DNA from: UBA8337 sp937907245
GTDB taxonomy: Bacteria; Pseudomonadota; Alphaproteobacteria; RS24
DNA length: 64,000 nucleotides
NCBI GenBank assembly: GCA_965219485.1
Contig: OZ244774.1
Location: forward strand, 1,550,001-1,614,000
Reading direction: 5' to 3'
Shown here: in pieces, positions 59,888-64,000 of the stretch
Position numbering within the stretch: the stretch's first letter is position 1
How the letters are laid out: every line of letters starts with the position of its first letter
Made by a program: the position numbers and the translations under genes
The notes under the pieces: model-generated
What the model was told of the DNA's origin: nothing
Database searches by the model: none
Seen by the model: only the letters and a program-made list of their open reading frames with translations

Positions 59888-61092
59888 GTTTGTTTTACTT
59901 TCGCGCCTCTTTTATGGGCGCTATTTGCTTATTCAGCTTGGCGCTTTCCCCATCGGCGCAGGCTTTCGACTGCGACCCCGACGAAAAAGTCTCGCGGCCC
60001 AATTGGATGAGCACATTTGGCCAAAACACAGATGCACAAATGATATATGGCTTTGCCCAAACCAAACCGCAGCGTCGCCAATCGTTGTCAGATATCACAC
60101 AACTGTTGAAAAATAATGCGATGGCCGATTTGGCCCTGAACATCCAGTCAAATGTTTCCAGCAATATCTCCACCGAGCTGAGCCTCGACGGCGATGAAAA
60201 AAACGAGCGGACGACCATTCAAAGTGCCGCCCAAAGCTCCCTGTCCATCGGCGCGCTAAGCGATACGCGCAATTTTGTGGATACGTCGAGATGTATGGTT
60301 TTTACCCGCGTTAGCCTGCAACGCAAGGACGTGCCTTATGTGCTGGCAATCTCCAAATTGCGCCAGTTTGAAACAGCCTTAACCAGCGAAACAATATCGC
60401 TTGAGGAATTGGCGCAATTACCGGATCTTTTGCAAGATTTGGCGCTAGCCAGCGAGACGGCGGCTACCGCAACCCAACAGCAATTCGAGGCCGCGCAATC
60501 AGATTTGAGGCGCCTCAGCGACACGGTTCGCGATCGCGAAATCGCTCTAAAGAGCGCACAATTAGAAACGCGGGTGAACACACCTCGGCAGAAAAGAGAT
60601 TTGTTAGAAAGTTTACTTGCCCTCTTGGATGCCAAAGGGCCGGCTCTTTCATCCGAGGATGAAGCACTCAAACAAAAAGCTCAAAGCTTGCTCTCGTCCC
60701 TAGAAAATATTGTTGGTAGCAATTTAACGGCCGTGTCTTGGAGCCCCTTATCGCCTTCTTTACAAGCGGCTCTAGGTGGGTTTTTTTCCGAGCGGACACA
60801 AAAATATTGGATGCCGGATAAAAACCCCGAAACCACACAAAACGCGCAAAATCTAGCCGAAGCGGCTCAGAGGTATGAGCTGAAATCGGCCTTATTCATA
60901 GACGTTACAACCCTGCAAAAACGCCAGTTTGGTATTGCAGAGGTCGACATTACGCTTGAATTGAATTATTTCACCCCTCGCGACGGCATATCCGTGAAGC
61001 GAGACAAATTAACCGGCAGAGCCATTGGACGAAACTTAAATGATAAAATTATTTCCGATAAAATCATTGCCATCTTGGACGGCAAACTTTAA
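59884..61092 (+). CDS. LPP20-like exported protein with coiled coil
   Basis: A 402-residue protein with a signal peptide (cleaved after SAQA, about residue 27). Residues about 40-155 follow the LPP20/FlgO-like pattern: RPNWM at the start, YGFAQT, an Ala/Leu helix, then a strand pair ending PYVLAISKLRQ. Residues about 185-270 are strongly helical and charged, as in a coiled coil. No lipobox Cys is present although the family is often lipidated. The gene's last 53 bases are also the start of the TlpA-like gene. Function unknown; envelope-associated. Confidence 0.7.
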   Translation: MSLFYFRASFMGAICLFSLALSPSAQAFDCDPDEKVSRPNWMSTFGQNTDAQMIYGFAQTKPQRRQSLSDITQLLKNNAMADLALNIQSNVSSNISTELSLDGDEKNERTTIQSAAQSSLSIGALSDTRNFVDTSRCMVFTRVSLQRKDVPYVLAISKLRQFETALTSETISLEELAQLPDLLQDLALASETAATATQQQFEAAQSDLRRLSDTVRDREIALKSAQLETRVNTPRQKRDLLESLLALLDAKGPALSSEDEALKQKAQSLLSSLENIVGSNLTAVSWSPLSPSLQAALGGFFSERTQKYWMPDKNPETTQNAQNLAEAAQRYELKSALFIDVTTLQKRQFGIAEVDITLELNYFTPRDGISVKRDKLTGRAIGRNLNDKIISDKIIAILDGKL

Positions 61093-61582
61093 CCGCGCGT
61101 CCCTCATTGGCTTGGCGCTGCTTATGCTGCTGCCCACGGCTTCTCTATCTGCGGCCGGCCAACAGGTGCCTAATATTGTGGGGCGTGACCTTGAAGGTAA
61201 TTTAGTTTCGCTGCGGCAGACCTTTGAAGGCAAGAAAACGCTGATTAATTTTTGGTGGGTAAAATGCTCGCCATGCAAACAAGAATTGCCTGATTTAATC
61301 GCCAAAGAAAAAAAACACCCTGAAGTCGACTTCATTTATGTGCATGCCGAAACCAATGCCAAAACGAAATCGGCTTATGATTCCGCAACCGTGAAAGCTT
61401 TTTTGGATGGCCTAGGCTTGAGCCTATCGAAAGTTATTATTGGCAACACAAAAGCCCGCATGGCGGCTGGCGTTGAAGCCTTGCCCACGACCTTACTGGT
61501 TCATGAGAGTGGAAACGTGGAAATGGTTTTGGTTGGTTTCACACCCGAAAATACCGCCAAAATTGCCGCTTGGCTAAAATAG
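61040..61582 (+). CDS. TlpA-like thioredoxin-family protein
   Basis: A 180-residue exported thioredoxin-fold protein. A signal or anchor helix (about 20-37, LIGLALLMLLPTASLSA) is followed by PNIVGRDLEGNLVSL and the redox motif WVKCSPCKQELP (Cys76, Cys79), then the cis-Pro in ALPTTLLV. It likely keeps periplasmic thiols reduced, perhaps fed by CcdA-type membrane partners. It starts 53 bases before the end of the LPP20-like gene in another frame, an unusually long overlap; a later start would lose the signal peptide. Confidence 0.87.
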   Translation: MIKLFPIKSLPSWTANFNRASLIGLALLMLLPTASLSAAGQQVPNIVGRDLEGNLVSLRQTFEGKKTLINFWWVKCSPCKQELPDLIAKEKKHPEVDFIYVHAETNAKTKSAYDSATVKAFLDGLGLSLSKVIIGNTKARMAAGVEALPTTLLVHESGNVEMVLVGFTPENTAKIAAWLK

Positions 61583-61656
61583 AAATTCCGCTGGAAAAAT
61601 AGGCTCCTTATTATCGGCACGTGCAATGCACCCTGTAGTTGTGTTAAGTCCTTCTA

Positions 61657-62667
61657 ATGTATCGTCGCGTTTTACAATTCTTGTTGCTTTGTGCCCTGTC
61701 TTTCCCCTCGCCCGCTTTGGCGAAAGAGGTGCTTATTTTGCTGCCGCTCAATGTCGATAAAACATTGGAAAAAGAGGCGCAATTATTCGGCACGGCCCTG
61801 CAGCAGGGCTTAGGCAATAGTTTTGATGTGTTTTTTGGCCCTGCGGTGGAAGCCAAGCTCGAAGAAGAATATTCTAAAGAAGGCTGCACGGCACAAAGTT
61901 GCGCTCAGAACTTGGCCATATCTTTTAACGGAGAACTGATCGCCGACAGCTCCATTCAAAAGCTCGATAATAGTTTTGTGGTTCAGCTCCAAATCAATAA
62001 TATTATTACTGGCCAAATCGTCAAAAGCTTAATTGAAATTTGCGAAAACTGTTCGAAGCTCAGTCTCATTCGATTTATAGAGAATGTAGGCCTCAAAGCC
62101 GCAGGCCAAATCCCAAGCCGAATCCCAGGCCAAAGTAATGTGCCTCGGGTCGCCTCCCCGTTTTTTTCTCCAGCACCGGCCAAGCCAATGATGGCTTTAA
62201 AAATCAACGCGGGGTCGGTGAAGGCGGATGTTTTCATTAATGGCGAGAACCTGGGTAAAGCTCCCCTCACGACAAATAAAGCCTATCTCGATGGGCAGAG
62301 ATTAGACCTTTTGCTCCGCGCGCCGGGCTATCAAGATTTACGCCTCTCGCATATTGTTGGCAAAAGAGACACCAGATTGAGCAATTTGAAACTAGAGAAA
62401 AGTCCGACGGCGCTTTATTTCGATAGCCAACCAAGGGGCGCAAGCATTTACATAAACAGCCAATTGATGGGCCAGACACCCGCTGAAATCGGGGCTTATA
62501 AAGATGGCCAGAGACTTCGCATTCGCGTTGAGCGCGAGGGCTATAACGATTTTTCGCGGCGTCATCGAGTTGGCCAAGACGATATCAAATTAGGGCAAAT
62601 TACTTTGCAAAGTTTGCTAACTAACTCTGGGGATGGTAAAAAAGTTAGAGTTCCGATGGGGTTTTAA
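61657..62667 (+). CDS. PEGA-domain protein
   Basis: A 336-residue exported protein with a signal peptide (cleaved after PALA, residue 22). Residues about 23-150 form a mixed domain with a Cys cluster (CTAQSC, CENC) and the shape of a nucleotide-independent Rossmann-like or TolB-N-type domain. Residues about 180-255 and 260-320 are two PEGA domains (VFINGENLGKAPLTT; IYINSQLMGQTPAEIG). PEGA domains often bind surface or wall components. It follows the TlpA-like gene by 75 bases and precedes the barrel gene by 53. Confidence 0.82.
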   Translation: MYRRVLQFLLLCALSFPSPALAKEVLILLPLNVDKTLEKEAQLFGTALQQGLGNSFDVFFGPAVEAKLEEEYSKEGCTAQSCAQNLAISFNGELIADSSIQKLDNSFVVQLQINNIITGQIVKSLIEICENCSKLSLIRFIENVGLKAAGQIPSRIPGQSNVPRVASPFFSPAPAKPMMALKINAGSVKADVFINGENLGKAPLTTNKAYLDGQRLDLLLRAPGYQDLRLSHIVGKRDTRLSNLKLEKSPTALYFDSQPRGASIYINSQLMGQTPAEIGAYKDGQRLRIRVEREGYNDFSRRHRVGQDDIKLGQITLQSLLTNSGDGKKVRVPMGF

Positions 62668-62719
62668 AAAATATGAATTTGTTTAAGCCTGAGTAAATTG
62701 TTTTTGTGGAGTTAGGTTC

Positions 62720-63592
62720 ATGCGTTTTATTACTGTTTCAATAGTTTCGATCATGATGTCTTGGCCAGCTTTGGCCGGAGACTGGGGTGGCTCTCTTGCA
62801 GTCCGTTCCGTCTATAATGACTTTCATATTTATTATGATGAACGCTCTTCTTCGGCAGGCCTGCAAGCCACCTTCGACGAGCTTGCTCTCACGGGAACTT
62901 ATTCTTTCAACAAAAATTCAATTGCTGTTCAAGTGGCATCCAGCAGTGACCCGGATTTTGATAATTTCTGGGGCGGATCAGGTGCCTGGGATGCGAATGG
63001 AAATCCGTGTACTCCTGCAAGCTGCCCATTCACGGCCGAGCGCTCTGATTTCAACCTCACCTATACCCGCCAGCTCTCTAATGGGTTAAGCGCCTTTACA
63101 GGCTTTTACTCTGGCAGCGTCTCTTGGGAAGAAACAGCCGGCCGCAAATTTCGCGAAGCCGCAGGAAACAACGTACAAATCTCAAATATCTGCGAGGCTA
63201 ATGGTCAAAGCGTTGAAACAAAAGTTGAGTTTGAGAATGAAAACTTCGGCGTATTTGTGGGGGGAGCTTACACCCGACGCCTAACAGATCGCCTGTTCGG
63301 CACGGTTAAATTAGCCTTGATTTTAGATGGAGAAGCCGACGTTTCCGAAAAGTTTAGCTGTGCCGGTGGTGTAACACCTCTAATTGGCGACACCGGAAGC
63401 CTGTTTGAAGGCACGGCCAGTAGCTTCGGCCTCTCGGGCTATTATGTTATCAATGATTGGTCCGGTCTAAATTTTGCCTATGACACGAAAGAGTTTTCTT
63501 ATGACAATGGCATCGACTATTGGTCCGGTGGCACCGCGCGGACAGAAGAGAGCGTTGATATTACCTCGCTGTCTTATGTCATTAATTTCTGA
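62720..63592 (+). CDS. Outer-membrane beta-barrel protein
   Basis: A 290-residue protein with a signal peptide (cleaved after PALA, residue 19), an alternating beta pattern and terminal Phe (YVINF). A CTPASC pair and another Cys pair may make disulfides in extracellular loops. The ending GLNFAYDTKEFSYDNG matches GLTFGAEFKEFNYDGG of the divergent barrel at 58859-59596. It completes the LPP20-TlpA-PEGA operon. Its TlpA-like neighbour could serve those disulfides. Function is unknown. Confidence 0.75.
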   Translation: MRFITVSIVSIMMSWPALAGDWGGSLAVRSVYNDFHIYYDERSSSAGLQATFDELALTGTYSFNKNSIAVQVASSSDPDFDNFWGGSGAWDANGNPCTPASCPFTAERSDFNLTYTRQLSNGLSAFTGFYSGSVSWEETAGRKFREAAGNNVQISNICEANGQSVETKVEFENENFGVFVGGAYTRRLTDRLFGTVKLALILDGEADVSEKFSCAGGVTPLIGDTGSLFEGTASSFGLSGYYVINDWSGLNFAYDTKEFSYDNGIDYWSGGTARTEESVDITSLSYVINF

Positions 63593-63803
63593 GGTCAATG
63601 GCCTAAAAGCAGGTCGCCGAGAAACCTCATATCCTGAATAAAATGAACCCTGCAAGCGGGCCCGTGACAGGGTGTGTGACTTGGCGTGTGACTGGGCGTA
63701 TATATTGCGCCAACCCGCAACTTTGCGCGCGCAGCTTTTCATATCCTCGAATGAAGGATTAAATTGGCTTACGCCGTCAAACACGGTTCTTGAAAAGGGG
63801 AAA

Positions 63804-63880
63804 TGGTGCACCGGGGAAGATTCGAACTCCCGACCCCCAGATTCGTAGTCTGGTGCTCTATCCAGCTGAGCTACCGGTGC
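63804..63880 (-). tRNA. tRNA-Arg(ACG)
   Basis: A complete cloverleaf on the minus strand: acceptor GCACCGG/CCGGTGC, anticodon stem CCAGA/TCTGG with loop CTACGAA and anticodon ACG (A34 edited to inosine by TadA), T-arm GTTCGAATC, encoded CCA. It decodes CGU, CGC and CGA arginine codons. Confidence 0.97.
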
Positions 63881-63933
63881 GTTGGTTTCAGGTTTGTAGT
63901 CTGTGCTCGAAGTGATTGCAAGTGTAAATCAAT

Positions 63934-64000
63934 CTAGCGGCCAAAGCGGTCGTGATAGGCCTGACAATCCCCCAATTGACGCGCATGCCAAATGGCACGG
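63934..64000 (-). CDS. C-terminal end of an unidentified protein
   Basis: The last 22 codons (ending QLGDCQAYHDRFGR, then TAG) of a minus-strand frame that continues beyond the window. It reads toward tRNA-Arg with a gap of about 50 bases. Nothing more can be said about the product. Confidence 0.4.
   Translation of the reverse strand, partial: RAIWHARQLGDCQAYHDRFGR

Overview
The window is chromosomal DNA from an alphaproteobacterium, most likely a free-living aquatic one. The evidence is a GcrA cell-cycle regulator behind a promoter with four GANTC (CcrM-type) sites, the gcrA / argD-argF-hslO neighbourhood, a class I lysyl-tRNA synthetase, the long form of dCTP deaminase, a metZ-apaG pair behind a SAM-II-type riboswitch, and a TauE-TIGR02186-CcdA-DUF3429 run. 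No prophage, integrase, insertion sequence, rRNA or CRISPR array is visible. The genus cannot be fixed from sequence alone.

Layout. 0-2.1 kb: murA with a 50-codon gene overlapping its start and a DUF2948 gene after it. 2.2-2.7 kb: tRNA-Thr followed by three 127-bp repeats, each ending in a copy of the tRNA 3' end. 2.7-6.9 kb: a GTA-type holin and nrdAB with a long regulatory leader (NrdR box, DnaA box, folded RNA). 7-19.7 kb: thiolase, MsrB, a double-hotdog thioesterase, hydrolases, the TauE-TIGR02186-CcdA-DUF3429 operon, a TetR regulator, arsC, pyrD and lysK. 20-28 kb: membrane-lipid and wall functions (sterol desaturase family, GT2, LrgAB), dcd, riboswitch-metZ-apaG and trkH. 28-36 kb: RND efflux pair, then argD-argF-hslO. 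36-44 kb: an ABC-2 permease, gcrA, an SDR, an iron-binding protein, and a porin-glnK-amtB operon with a textbook sigma-54 promoter. A hydroxylase plus Mpo1-like (DUF962) pair follows.

44-64 kb holds the least conventional material. A TPR/beta-barrel protein is translationally coupled to a 994-residue FecR-domain protein whose C-terminus looks like a TbpB-type barrel, which suggests a type XI (Slam-like) secretion pair. A photolyase-like protein is split into two overlapping genes in reverse domain order. A five-gene operon joins an N-acyl-D-amino-acid deacylase-like lipoprotein, a PAP2 phosphatase, a Tat-exported FAD oxidase, a DSD1-family PLP enzyme and a methyltransferase-like membrane protein. 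An envelope operon (LPP20-like, TlpA-like, PEGA, outer-membrane barrel) is preceded by four 11-bp repeats and a 16-codon upstream ORF. tRNA-Arg(ACG) closes the window.

Two themes recur. Key promoters carry readable signals (DnaA boxes at nrdA and gcrA, NrdR, sigma-54, SAM-II). Short perfect or near-perfect tandem duplications sit at gene ends and in intergenic gaps, as if replication slippage is common and tolerated there. All identifications rest on reading motifs and family resemblance; no database search was possible.
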